A stretch of 56,129 nucleotides of DNA, taken from the NCBI GenBank assembly GCA_023091735.1, contig JALKBU010000246.1, positions 1 to 56,129 of the forward strand. Direction: 5' to 3'. The position numbers and the translations under genes were made by a program. The stretch's first letter is position 1; the number at the start of each line of letters is the position of its first letter. Below, piece by piece: positions 11,339 to 21,471 of this stretch. The DNA is from Trichomonas tenax (Eukaryota > Parabasalia > Trichomonadida > Trichomonadidae). The notes under the pieces are model-generated. The model made no database searches. It worked only from the letters and a program-made list of their open reading frames with translations, and was not told where the DNA came from.

Positions 11339-14300
11339 TCACGCAAACAGTATCGACGGGTACTTGAAGTGGTGTATGCGATCGATAAAGCTAAAAGATA
11401 TCAGGTCAGCGTCTACCGATTTTTCGAGATTATAAATGAAAGTTGTTGGAGATGATGTTTGAGGGATGATTACTTGACCGGTCCATGTTGTTTGCTTTTT
11501 TAATGACATATTTATGATTACTGAACGACAAGCGTGTTTCTTTGGAATAGTATTGAAAATAATTTTGCTAATCTTAGATCTTGTGTTGAGTTTGTATGTA
11601 AGACTCCTCTCACTTTGGTTAACAATTGGTGGTAGGTTGATAGTTTTGAGTTCAGATTTGCCTTTAAACGGTAATTCTGGATGAATTGCATCTTTTGGAA
11701 CGACTAAGATAGTTCCGTATATCTTGAAGTCGGATATTTCGCATTTTTCGTGAACGACAACTTTAACTTTGACCATTTCAGACATTAAAGGATCTGCGAG
11801 AATATATTGCCATCTTCCATCTTTGAGTTGGTTCTTCTTCAACTCTTCGTCGCTAACGACCACCTGTATGTTGTCATTGTTTGACCTGAAGCAGATGAAA
11901 GAAACGACGGCAGTGTTGTGAAAAGCGACTTCGAATTGGAAACTTTCTAAAACTTCTGTTTTGTCTGCACGATAAAAAACATCTCTTGCTTGATCACTTG
12001 ATGCTGATATAAGAACGGATTGACATGATGTGGATATATCTCTGCATCTGTCAATCACCTCTAAGTCATGGACAAGCATCTCTGATCTCTTCATCTCTCT
12101 TGGATTAGGAATAACCAACCTTCCTTCTTCCTCGAGGATTGATGTTGTTGATGCGCATATAGAAGCACTTTCGGAGCATCCTTCACAGACATATATCGGT
12201 AGTAATGATTCATCATATGGATCTGATGCCAATAATCCTCTGTGAATATTTGATTGCCTGCAGATGAATTGATTGACACCTTCTGCGAATAGTTTTCCAC
12301 AGAAAGCGCACTTAGTTTTGTCGCAAGCAATAATTTGCGAAGCGCTGTCTACTCTCCATGGAGAGATACCGACATTTGTGCAAAGCTTGAGTCTTGTGCG
12401 CTCTGGAACAAGAAGGCCAACTCTGGCACGCTCTAATGTGATTGCATCGAACAATGTCTTCGGAGAACTCATGAACTGTTCGAATGATATCTTGAAACGA
12501 TCAATTGTTGATTGGTCAACTTCCTTCGCTTCCTTGGAAGCAACAATTCCCTTGTTGCTGTACGGTGGGAATCCGCCAATGACTCTGATCGGGCCAATAA
12601 CGAATTGCTGCTCTTCACCTGTGAATGAAAGTTTGAGAATTGTTGCATAGAAAGGCGTTTTTTCTTCCATTCCATACTCGAATATCTCAAGCATTGGATA
12701 TGTGACTTGCACTGGCTGATCTACATATGGAAGTTCAACTTTTCCAATGAACTTCATATCGCCAATATCAATGCCTGCTTCAACGCGCAAATATGTCGGT
12801 CCTTTGTTGAGCGATGATAACAAAACTTTCAGCTGTTTAACAATCATCGGTCTCGGGAGTGTCACAAAGTAAGAAACGCCTTTGTCGAGCAATGACATAG
12901 AGCTACCGAGAGAAACGAGAGTATGTGGAGTTCCTTGGAGTGTGTTGACATATGACGGAGAGATGAGAAGAGACGTGAACTTATCAGTCATGTCTGTGAA
13001 TGCTTCGATTGCTTTCTGGCGCTGTGGATCGATGAGAACGTTCTGAACTCTGCGTTGAAGCGTAATAGCAGAGTCATTGGATGAATAAGGAAGTGTTGGC
13101 GAGAAATGCTTGATTGCATTAACTTTGATCGCCTGTGTATTTGTTGATAATGTCGAAACAATGTTTCCACTTTCAACGAATGTTTTCGCAAGGAAATCGA
13201 TGACATCTTGTGGCAAAAGTTCCTTTGGATGCTTATTCTCGATATCCTCTGTGGTAGTAAGCAAATTCTGCGATTTGAGCCATATAAGAGTAACATACAA
13301 TGCAGAATAAAATGTTGCTAAGTTTGTTCTATCAAGAGAGTCAGCGCAGTTGTATCTCATCAGATTTTCTTGGTGCGAGACAGGTGGATCCTTAACGTTG
13401 ATCTTTCCTTGTTCAAATCCGCTTTCTTCGACCAATGGTTTGATGTATTTGAGGAATTCATTAAACGCCGCTTCACTACCGCCTTCATGGAGCGTCTTGT
13501 TGATATTGAATGGCATATATGATACTCCATAGATGTTTTCATCTGGTAATCTTGATAAAGCTCTTGAATAATATTCTAAAAGCTCTGATTCCGAATCTCC
13601 CTGCTTTGTTTGGAGCAGTGATATACATAATATCTTTTCGATGTGATATCTATCTTTGAGATATGTGAAATATTGCGGTGTTCCTTCGAAATAATGATCT
13701 ATATCAACTTTGTGCTTTGGAGTGGATACCTTGGAGTCTAATATCGTGTTCCAGTGAATAGGAATCGATCCTCGTCTCCATCTGTGAGAATAATAATTTT
13801 CGCCACGCACGAAAATGAGCTCTCCTTCAACTTCATTGCCAGGTTTTCCTTCGCTGTTCAGACCGCGTGAGGAATACCTTGTTCCTGGATTAGCTGAAGA
13901 TCTTCTGCAAATGTGTGTGATTGAGAAATCTTTTCCTGGTGGCGTGTATGATTGACAGAGACCCTGGAGGAGAGCAATGCAGCAAAATCCAATGCCCATT
14001 TCCTCAAAAGGACGCCTCCATGCGTTGTTCCAGCAAAAACCAGGATCTGGCTCGTAAGAAGGCTTATTAGAAGGCATCAATCTCGTGATATCGTATGTCT
14101 CGCAGAAGTAGTGATTGTCTGAGAGCTGAAAATGATCGATTGGTGTTGCATTTTCTTTATCATTCAATATAACTTTAATCAATTTAACATTTCTGACCGC
14201 TTGAACGAGATGACCTCCTGGAAGCCATCCCGATATTTCGACGCTATCTATGATTCCTATTGAAACAACGTCATCATATTTAAGTATGCCAAGTAAAGCA

Positions 14301-14527
14301 TTGCCCTTTAGCTTCAGGGATGACTCGAATGTCGATGTAATATATGAGACAGCGAGTGAATGGTCGGGGAAGATATCTATCATCGGTACTCCGATGTATT
14401 GTGGACTTCCTGTCGTAGTGTCAACAGTGATGATATAAGTATTGGTTGAGCAGAACGGCTGAATGACCAAGTGGTAGAATCCATGCGTGCTGTAGAAAAC
14501 TTCAACTTTTGTGCATCTTTTTTCCAT
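11339..14527 (-). CDS. Sac-domain phosphoinositide phosphatase
   Basis: Predicted to remove phosphates from phosphatidylinositol phosphates on the cytosolic face of membranes. The 1062-aa protein has a Sac domain over residues ~60-480. Family blocks include GTRYSSRGLN (SAC substrate loop) and GNEVEGE. The catalytic P-loop YNCADSLDRTN gives CX5RT, with Cys394 and Arg400. The second Cys of the usual NCxDCLDRTN is Ser here, which is not catalytic. The region after ~500 is unlike Sac1 and lacks its two C-terminal membrane anchors. It includes a Cys-rich patch at ~735-785 (CDKTKCAFC ... CRQ ... CEGC) that could bind zinc, and then beta-rich sequence resembling a C2 or jelly-roll fold. Length and layout recall the large Sac9/synaptojanin-like proteins, but no 5-phosphatase domain is present. 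ATG and stop are clear. Upstream DNA has three GTGACA repeats. Confidence 0.88.
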   Translation of the reverse strand: MEKRCTKVEVFYSTHGFYHLVIQPFCSTNTYIITVDTTTGSPQYIGVPMIDIFPDHSLAVSYITSTFESSLKLKGNALLGILKYDDVVSIGIIDSVEISGWLPGGHLVQAVRNVKLIKVILNDKENATPIDHFQLSDNHYFCETYDITRLMPSNKPSYEPDPGFCWNNAWRRPFEEMGIGFCCIALLQGLCQSYTPPGKDFSITHICRRSSANPGTRYSSRGLNSEGKPGNEVEGELIFVRGENYYSHRWRRGSIPIHWNTILDSKVSTPKHKVDIDHYFEGTPQYFTYLKDRYHIEKILCISLLQTKQGDSESELLEYYSRALSRLPDENIYGVSYMPFNINKTLHEGGSEAAFNEFLKYIKPLVEESGFEQGKINVKDPPVSHQENLMRYNCADSLDRTNLATFYSALYVTLIWLKSQNLLTTTEDIENKHPKELLPQDVIDFLAKTFVESGNIVSTLSTNTQAIKVNAIKHFSPTLPYSSNDSAITLQRRVQNVLIDPQRQKAIEAFTDMTDKFTSLLISPSYVNTLQGTPHTLVSLGSSMSLLDKGVSYFVTLPRPMIVKQLKVLLSSLNKGPTYLRVEAGIDIGDMKFIGKVELPYVDQPVQVTYPMLEIFEYGMEEKTPFYATILKLSFTGEEQQFVIGPIRVIGGFPPYSNKGIVASKEAKEVDQSTIDRFKISFEQFMSSPKTLFDAITLERARVGLLVPERTRLKLCTNVGISPWRVDSASQIIACDKTKCAFCGKLFAEGVNQFICRQSNIHRGLLASDPYDESLLPIYVCEGCSESASICASTTSILEEEGRLVIPNPREMKRSEMLVHDLEVIDRCRDISTSCQSVLISASSDQARDVFYRADKTEVLESFQFEVAFHNTAVVSFICFRSNNDNIQVVVSDEELKKNQLKDGRWQYILADPLMSEMVKVKVVVHEKCEISDFKIYGTILVVPKDAIHPELPFKGKSELKTINLPPIVNQSERSLTYKLNTRSKISKIIFNTIPKKHACRSVIINMSLKKQTTWTGQVIIPQTSSPTTFIYNLEKSVDADLISFSFIDRIHHFKYPSILFA

Positions 14528-14599
14528 TCTTTATATACTAAAATCTTTTTTTATATTGTCACATTTATATTTGTCATTTTGACAATTTGCAATTTACAT

Positions 14600-14680
14600 G
14601 TGTCACATTTTAAAGTCAAAAAAAAATGATTTTGACATTTTAAAATTTTCTTGTGTCACATTTTTAGTCAAAAAAAATAC
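14600..14680. repeat. 53-bp direct repeat, GTGTCACATTTT...AGTCAAAAAAA
   Basis: GTGTCACATTTT occurs at 14600-14611 and 14653-14664, each followed by AGTCAAAAAAA. A third, shorter copy (GTCACATTTAT) is at 14559. The repeats lie 30-150 bp upstream of the Sac phosphatase and could be part of its promoter. An adjacent AATTTACATG is a further variant of the window-wide motif. Confidence 0.5.
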
Positions 14681-14683
14681 ATA

Positions 14684-14957
14684 AAAATGATATTAGTGTC
14701 TTTAATATGTGAAACATTTAATTGTCCTAGCTGGTGTGAACGCGGCCAAAAAGTAATGGTTATAAATGGTGTTTGTGGATGTTATTTAAGCTGCAATATG
14801 ATCAAATGGATTACTTGTTATAACTTCAAATGCATTAAGTGGATACTATCCCAGCAATGAAAGGGATGGTTTTTATGTCAATGGATGTGCAAAATGTCCC
14901 AAAAACTGCACCAAATGCATAGGAAATTTGAAATGCACAGATTGCAAAGAAGATTGA
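14684..14957 (+). pseudogene. Cys-rich surface-protein remnant
   Basis: Two overlapping frames together read as a fragment of a Cys-rich extracellular protein. The first part contains CPSWCERGQ and CGCYLSC. After a frameshift near 14845 the second reads NGCAKCPKNCTKC, then CTDC and a TGA at 14955-14957. CxxC spacing of this type resembles furin-like/growth-factor-receptor Cys-rich repeats common in trichomonad surface proteins. There is no start, signal peptide or membrane anchor. It is probably the decayed 3' or middle part of such a gene. Confidence 0.5.
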
Positions 14958-15106
14958 TTCGTAATTAGAATCTATATTTTATATCAAAATTTAAAGTTTT
15001 GTTTATTCTAAACATTGATTTTATTTAACTTAATTTCTCTTTATTATGTTTGAGATCGCTTAGCCTGGAGATCAATATATTTATATTAAATAAATATAAT
15101 TGGTAA

Positions 15107-15335
15107 TTATTTGGCGCCTTGAGATCTTAAATAATTAATAATTTCGAGAGATTTTTATTTGGTAGCAATTGACAGTGGTGTCTCATGTTGCAATAATGAT
15201 CTTTAAATGAAACTGATTTATTGAATAGGGAGAATGTTTAATGACACTCTTGTTGACATCTGCCCCATGTTCAACAAGGTATTGAACCATCTTTAACGAA
15301 TGCATTTCAATGGCAACCGACAAAGGTGTTTCATG
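15107..15335 (-). pseudogene. Ankyrin-repeat gene 3' fragment
   Basis: The minus strand reads two consecutive ankyrin repeats. One has HETPLSVAIE and YLVEHGADVN; the next has HETPLSIA followed by an in-frame stop. The fragment ends in LRSQGAK and a TAA at 15109-15107, as trichomonad ankyrin proteins often end. It matches the style of the decayed ankyrin gene at 17.9-19.8 kb on the same strand, so it may be that gene's 3' end, separated by 2.6 kb of foreign sequence. Confidence 0.65.
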
Positions 15336-15463
15336 TGAAAATGTTGATCAAAAGAAACTGATTTATTAGAAATCAAAATGATGTTCAGATGAGATCAATT
15401 GACCATATATCTGAATAATAAATTAAGCATGTCGTTTTCCATCAAAATAGGACCATCGGCGAC

Positions 15464-15502
15464 AAGGGTGTCTAGACACCCTTTAGTTGGGGGTTAGCCC
15501 CC
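15464..15502. repeat. Two adjacent palindromes
   Basis: AAGGGTGTCTAGACACCCTT at 15464-15483 is a perfect 20-bp palindrome. Five bases later GGGGG-TTAG-CCCCC (15489-15502) forms a second tight hairpin. The stems are GC-rich in AT-rich surroundings and resemble the end of an element or a structured RNA. Confidence 0.6.
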
Positions 15503-17010
15503 TTGTAACAGAAAGTGTCATTTTAAATGAGAGCATGATCTTTCAATTGTAATGTTTCATACAGCGTCCTTCTCACTCGGAAGTGAATGCTACCCCTTTT
15601 TAGCATCACCAAATCATCTCCACTCCAAGTTTTGCCCTTTTTTGAGCAATTTTTTTGGTTTTTTATATCCTCTATGCTGTTTTTTTTTTTGCTTAATTTT
15701 TCATGCATCTTAGTTTTATATTGCGAGAGATATTTGATTTTTCGCCATTTTGCTTTCATTCATGATGTTTAAGCGGGAGATGGCACTCTTCTTTGATCTT
15801 TCAGAAAAATATAAACTTTTGAAATTTTTTTATCTGTTAAAATATGTGAATTTGTATAGAAAAACCGTAGCATTATAATTACATATACACATACTGCTAT
15901 AAAAACCAAGCTTTTCCATCAAAATTAAATTTTTATTTCAATCACAATATTTAGCGCGAAAAATTGCTTCAAATTCGTTTAAATGTACAGTAAATCGTTT
16001 GCATGGAACTTTTGAGATAAGTGGCAAACAAAAATGAGCCTAATTAGTTAACTAATTAGTTAAATCGAACAAAAAATAACATTTTTAGTAAAAGTATGTT
16101 TTATCGCAATTAAACAGATGAACAATGAAGCATGCATCATAAAAGAAGGTTTTCAAATGTTTATTGAGAAAAATATGTAGAAATGAAAAAATATCGAGAT
16201 ATTTTCTTGAAAAATAAACGGATTTTTTTGAATCTTTCATGGTTGAAACCCTTAGGTATACCATGAACATTGGAAGTAGAAAATGTCCTAAAGATTAAAA
16301 ATTGAAAAAGATAATCGAGATTTAATGAGTTAGTTTTTGACGTTTTGACGGAATTGAGCGAAGATTTAAGGCTAGTTAGTGTTTGTATGGGTTAAACCCT
16401 ATGACTATTATCGAATTTCGGCACAAATGCGCGATGTTGTCAAGATCTGAGATGCAATTATTGAGAAGTTTACTAAAAAAACGAAATTTTTGACAACATA
16501 GGCTCAGATGAATCCTTATCCCTACATGTGTAGGTTCTTAACGGCAAGATTTGGCATTGTCGTATGAGTTCACCAAATTATCGAAAAAATATATTTTCGA
16601 AGTTGAGTTTAGAGGCGCGGCTTTAGGATAGAATGGAAGTATATATGGTGTAATTGAAGTCCTTAAAGGCTCAAGAAGCAATAGGAGGTGGTTTTTCGGT
16701 GGCACCTCACGAAAGCTTACATCATAAATGTAAACTTATCAAATTACGCAGGGGGGAACGATAAATTGGTAAAAGTATGGCAAATCTGGGTAATATCAAA
16801 TTATATTTATGGTATTTTGTAGGATAAATAAGAGTGTAATATGCTGGCATCAACTAGATATCATTATGTTGTGTTCTAAGTAAATAGTCGAAATCACTTG
16901 AAATGTGATATGAAGCATTAGGTTTATGGCTCACAATATGTTGCTAGTCATATAGCAGGATATAGTGAACCAGAAATCAGGTGTTTCCTATCAGATTTGT
17001 CGAAATAATG

Positions 17011-17132
17011 CGTTTTGAAATAAATTTCGACCTGCAGGAGCCACAAATCTCCATGCTTGTCACACGCACTTGCACTGTGCTAGTTCAGTAAGACAATTAA
17101 CGGCTTTTGTAGGTCGAAATTTATTTCATACG
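17011..17132. repeat. Inverted repeat, ~31-bp arms
   Basis: Arms at 17011-17042 and 17102-17132 share a perfect 17-bp core, GAAATAAATTTCGACCT, with a few mismatches outside. The loop is about 60 nt. It looks like a foldback or miniature element. Confidence 0.6.
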
Positions 17133-17549
17133 ATTTTGTTAGGCTAAAATGACTGTCTTTCAAACTTCATGCTTCCTAGCTTGCTTCTGTGCTAGGATAT
17201 GTGTAGTGATAGATAGCTTTTATATCTGATTTTGATACAGCGTAAATCTGTAATCTATTTAGCTCAATAGAGCGAGAATATGATGCTGAATTGAGTCAAT
17301 AATTGAAGCCATCAATAGTTGTTTCCATGATCGCAATCTCAGAATAGTTGAAGCCATATACCAGAAATGAGCATGCAGTGTTCTGGCAAAAGAGTCTAAT
17401 GTGCTCATGGGCCCTTAGCATCAAGCCAAACTAGAAATATACATTCCAAGATTTGCAATGAAAATATGAAGCATGATTTCTCATTTGATATTGGCTTAAA
17501 AGTATCATAAAAGGGTAAACAATAGTATGTTTTGGGAATGGGTAAAATT

Positions 17550-17620
17550 GTGGGTGTCTGGACAAACAGTTATATACCCTCAAAATTGAATGGTATCTGG
17601 AGGTTTGGCCAGACACCCAC
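17550..17620. repeat. Inverted repeat, 18-bp arms
   Basis: GTGGGTGTCTGGACAAAC at 17550-17567 pairs with 17603-17620 with one mismatch around a 35-nt loop. The preceding TGTTTTGGGAATGGGTAA (from 17529) has a near copy at 23063, so the surrounding DNA belongs to a dispersed repeat. Confidence 0.6.
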
Positions 17621-17930
17621 AAAAAAAGTTATATTGCATGATATGCATGCTTATATAAAATAAAACATATTGGCTGGATTAAAATTCAAAAATGAAGATT
17701 TTTTCTGAAAGATAAAAGACTTTTTCAATAAATATTTTAGTTTTTCAACAGACACAACATATCAGACAATACCGCAACTTTTTTGACATAAGGTTCCCAC
17801 TTCCAGAACATCCTTAATAATAAACATATGATGTTGATTGATTATAAATCACAAAGATGATCAAAATACATTGATTTATCACATATAATATTCACGATCA
17901 AAGGAGATTGAATTATAAAATAAAATAATG

Positions 17931-19832
17931 ATGATCGAATGAGATTGATTACAAAATGATTGACATCTGCACCATTCACGACGAGATATCGGACAATTTC
18001 AATTGATTTCATTTGAATAGCAATAGATAGATGTGAATTATATCATGATAATTATCAAATTATGAATAATGATGAATAAGTGAATTATTATTGACATTTG
18101 CACCATGCTCCACAAGATATTTAACAATCTCGATGGATTGCATTTTAATTGCAGTTGATAGAGGAGTTTCATATCTCAATAATGATCATTTGAAGTTGAT
18201 TAATGGGATTTATTATTGATGAACGAAAGAAATTGATAGAATCTATATATTAATGTTAATCAAAATTAATTGTTGTATTTCATATAATATTAATTGATTC
18301 TAAATGTAAACAATGATTAAATGGAATTAATTGATTCTGTATAATAATGATAATCAAATGGTATCGATCAATATCACGTATTATTGATTGATAAATCTCA
18401 TATTGACGTCGGCTCCATGTTCGACAAGGAATTGAATGATCTTGAAAGCTTTCATCTCGGGAGCAATATATATATAGGTGTTTTATATCACAACGACGAG
18501 CATATGATATTGATTTATAAAATATTATAACGATGATTAAGTGAGAAAAATTGATTTCATTTTAAAATGATGCTCAAAAGATATTGATTGATCATATATA
18601 AGGATGTTGCATAAAAAATATTGACTGATTTTTTATAATAATTATGAACAAATGAGAACGACTGATTGATTATAATAATGAAAATCAAATAGTATTGATT
18701 GATTTTATATAATAATGAAAATGACATTGATTTATCCAATATAATAATGATGATCAAACGATAATTGTTGATTTCATTAATTCTTTAATATAATGGAGAA
18801 GAAATGGAGGTAATTGAATTCATATTATTATGATGGCCAAAGGAAAATGTTTGATGTAATGTGTTAGTGATATTCACATGAGACTGAATGATTATTTATT
18901 ACAATGATGATCGAATGAGAATGATCGATTATATATAAAAATGATTATTAAATGTTATTGATTTATTATATATAATAATGAAGTTCAAATGTAATGGATT
19001 GATTTTATATAATATATTGATATCATAGTTATTTTCAATAAGAAATATTAAAGCATCAAAATTTCCATAATATAAACACTTTGCTGAGCTCATTTCTCCT
19101 AAAGATCCTTTTGTTTCGAGCAGCCAATTGAAAATGTCATTATGGTTATAAGTAATTGCTGCATCCAAATCTTCATCTGACACTGAATGCCCATCGTTAT
19201 ATAAAGACATAAAGATATTTTTGTTTCCTCCTTAAACTGCGCGAACAAATGTTTTATATGAGATTTTGCTTCCCATCAATTTGAGAAGTTTAAAACAGTT
19301 CTCAGATCCATATTTATGTACGCAACATCGATCAATGACAATCCTTCTGCATCCCTTTGATCCAAATTAAATGATTCTTTCTTCATTGCATCATGGAAAT
19401 CTTCAAGTTTATCCCATGCAACATAGTGGAAAGTAGTCTCAATTGGATAAATGTTATGACATCAGATGCTTCCTTTCCGGAATCAACACTGTCAAAATCA
19501 AAGCCTAAACTGTAAAGCACTACGCTGAAATCTTCATTTCGAGGAAAATAATCAAAGTTATATTGTTTATGAAGCTTTTTGAGAAGACTTGAATATTCAA
19601 TAACGTTTTATGGACGAATCATTGATGCTGAATCAATAGTAAAAGCTATGGTTTCTAGAGTCAACGCGTTTTCGTTCAGTTTATCCGATAATTCTGAAAA
19701 TAATTTTTTAATTTGCTCCTTCCCAGCCTAAATTTCGAGTAAAGACCGCATAATATTGATTGGTGCCCGAAAGCATTCGGGAGTTTCTAACTCTTCGACA
19801 CTCTTGACCTTCAAATCATTCAAAGATTTCAT
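17931..19832 (-). pseudogene. Ankyrin/DUF3447 protein, heavily decayed
   Basis: From an ATG at 19832 the minus strand reads the N-terminal domain of a trichomonad ankyrin protein (SVEELETPECF, LFSELSDKLN, FDYFPRNEDFSVVLYSLGFDFDS). It is cut by TAG and TAA codons and by frameshifts near 19450 and 19280. A still-open piece at 18929-19210 has the DUF3447-like NHNDIFNWLLE. Further on, isolated ankyrin units are legible: YETPLSTAIK with YLVEHGANVN near 18100-18170, FLVEHGADVN near 18400, and a third near 17960. Between them the DNA has become AT-rich repeat units. Its start is only 45 bp from the divergent BTB gene, so the two once shared a promoter region. Confidence 0.75.
18560..19020. repeat. 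Degenerate AT-rich tandem repeat, ~35-50 bp
   Basis: Units resemble ATGATGATCAAATG followed by ATTGATTGATT and TATATAATA. They repeat across 18.56-19.02 kb and, more loosely, from 17.82 kb. They lie between ankyrin fragments of the pseudogene and give repetitive, low-complexity translations. They probably arose by replication slippage after the gene lost function. Confidence 0.55.
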
Positions 19833-19846
19833 CAATGAAAAAATTG

Positions 19847-19852
19847 TCACTT
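19847..19852 (+). promoter_or_regulatory. Initiator of the BTB-F5/8C gene in a 45-bp divergent promoter
   Basis: TCACTT matches the trichomonad initiator; the +1 A at 19849 is 29 nt before the ATG at 19878. Only 45 bp separate this gene from the divergent ankyrin pseudogene. The same spacer carries TTTACATTTACAAA, a variant of the window-wide motif. Confidence 0.55.
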
Positions 19853-19877
19853 TACATTTACAAATTGTCAAATTAAA

Positions 19878-21116
19878 ATGACGAATGATTTAAGATCTAT
19901 TTCTTTCCTGAGTAAGTGGCATGATTTTGAGCTTATTTACATGGACAAGAAGTACTACATTTCCAGTCAGATTCTTGCAGCGATATCTCCAACAATTAAA
20001 GATCTTATAACAAAACAAAAACAGTTTTCGTACAAGTTGCCGGCAATCCCTGGAAATATCAACGATTTGCTTGATATTTTTAGTGGCAAAGAAATACTTA
20101 TTAATGATACAAATGTATTATTTTTATATTTTTGCGGCTGCTGTTTCCAAATTCAAGAATTGATATACGAAACAAGTGATGCTTTAGTTACAGTACAAGA
20201 CAGGAATGAAATTATTTTATTAATTTCATCATTGAAAGAAAAAGATATTGATATCACAAATCTTTGTCAATTTATTTCAGCAAATATCGACAAGTTCATT
20301 CGATTAGAAAAGTTTAAGAATATTGACGTTGGAATTGCAGCAAAAATTATCGAATCTCTAACAATGAACTGCATCGATTCCTGTGCTTTATTTACATATA
20401 TCGTAAATCGCTTCCAAGAGGCCCCTGAAGAATTTTCACGAATCCTTCAAACTGTTTGCAAACAATATCTCAATCCAATCACATTATCGATAATTCTAAA
20501 GTCACCATATATTGATATTAACAAATTCAAACAATCATTGATACCAGTTTTGATTACTGGATCGAGTTCTAATGCTCCATCATCAGAAAATGTGCACACT
20601 ATTATTTCTTACGAATTCGGCAAAGAAACATCAGGATTGTTCGACTATTTCAGAATTCATCATATTTTATCGACATCGATAGACATTTCGGCTTCATCTA
20701 CTTATAGTCCTGAATATCCTGTTTCGAATCTTCTCAACAATGATTTCTCACTTTATTACTCTAGTGAGAAAGGCCCTGTTGAGTTCGTTGAGATCCATTT
20801 ATTAAATGGAACACTATCACCAACACATTACACACTAATGAGTTGTGCTGCAGGTGAAAGAAAGCTTGCACCAACATCGTGGACATTTTCTGGCTCTAGC
20901 GATGGCAAAAACTGGGTTCTTCTTGATTCCCAATATAATAATAGCTCGCTATGTTATGATCGGAAAGCTGTTGTATTCCCTATTGTCAAAGAATCATGGA
21001 AGAGCTTTTCATACTTCCAACTTGCTCAATATGACTCAGGAGGCATCAAAAATAAAAGACTTTTGTTAGCAGGTATCGAATTGTTTGGTGCATATTCTCC
21101 AAACGTTAGTGCATAA
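19878..21116 (+). CDS. BTB-like / F5/8 type C (discoidin) domain protein
   Basis: Probable adaptor-type protein. The 412-residue protein starts with a BTB/POZ-like domain (~15-105; FELIYMDKKYYISSQILAAISP resembles the BTB dimer strand and helix). A helical BACK-like region follows (~110-220), then a beta-rich F5/8 type C domain (~260-405). The last shows SASSTYSPEYPVSNLLN, SWTFSGSSDGKNW and AGIELFG, which match the discoidin fold. There is no signal peptide or membrane segment, so it is probably cytosolic. Trichomonads have many BTB-F5/8C proteins; the ligand is unknown. The ATG follows a TCACTT initiator and the stop lies in TAAA. Downstream is an unusual 20-bp-period array. Confidence 0.8.
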   Translation: MTNDLRSISFLSKWHDFELIYMDKKYYISSQILAAISPTIKDLITKQKQFSYKLPAIPGNINDLLDIFSGKEILINDTNVLFLYFCGCCFQIQELIYETSDALVTVQDRNEIILLISSLKEKDIDITNLCQFISANIDKFIRLEKFKNIDVGIAAKIIESLTMNCIDSCALFTYIVNRFQEAPEEFSRILQTVCKQYLNPITLSIILKSPYIDINKFKQSLIPVLITGSSSNAPSSENVHTIISYEFGKETSGLFDYFRIHHILSTSIDISASSTYSPEYPVSNLLNNDFSLYYSSEKGPVEFVEIHLLNGTLSPTHYTLMSCAAGERKLAPTSWTFSGSSDGKNWVLLDSQYNNSSLCYDRKAVVFPIVKESWKSFSYFQLAQYDSGGIKNKRLLLAGIELFGAYSPNVSA

Positions 21117-21142
21117 AAAGCTTTTATTGTCAAAAATTTATA

Positions 21143-21287
21143 TTTACATGGCAAATAATTTATTTTTCATGGCAAAATATGTTTTACATGGCATAGCTCG
21201 ATTTTTTACACATATTATATTTACTTGACAAAAGATTCGTTTATTTGGCAAATATCCTGTTTATTTTACAAATATTTAATTGGCAAA
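21143..21287 (+). repeat. 20-bp-period array of TTTACATGGCAAA motifs
   Basis: Copies start at 21143, 21163 and 21183, exactly 20 bp apart. After a degenerate unit near 21203, further copies start at 21220, 21240, 21260 and 21275. The consensus is TTTACATGGCAAA; the spacer between copies is not conserved. The array lies between the 3' ends of the BTB-F5/8C gene and the IPP isomerase gene, where no promoter for these genes is expected. Confidence 0.75.
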
Positions 21288-21471
21288 TGGAGGATGAAAA
21301 TATTTTATCTGTGTATTTTGGTGGTTGTCATATACAAAACTACTTATACACAAATATTAAGAAAAAAGTGAATGATCCCCTTGAGACAATTCCTTTCAAT
21401 ATAATTTTGAACGAAATAAGCCAAATAAACATAATTGCTCATTAAAACTTTGTTTAAATAATATAGTACAC

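Larger units (their letters stand above)
15336..17930. other. Non-coding 2.6-kb stretch between ankyrin fragments
   Basis: No gene is recognised. Short open frames (15523-15759, 16085-16270, 17431-17622) lack supportable homology. The stretch is slightly less AT-rich than its flanks and contains three clear inverted repeats (15464-15502, 17011-17132, 17550-17620). Its position between same-strand ankyrin pieces suggests inserted and decayed mobile DNA, but no transposase is readable. Confidence 0.45.

Noticed and set aside
15523..15759. Small basic protein, perhaps Myb-like
   Set aside because: Lys-rich composition only; no Trp spacing of Myb repeats, and antisense to equally open sequence.
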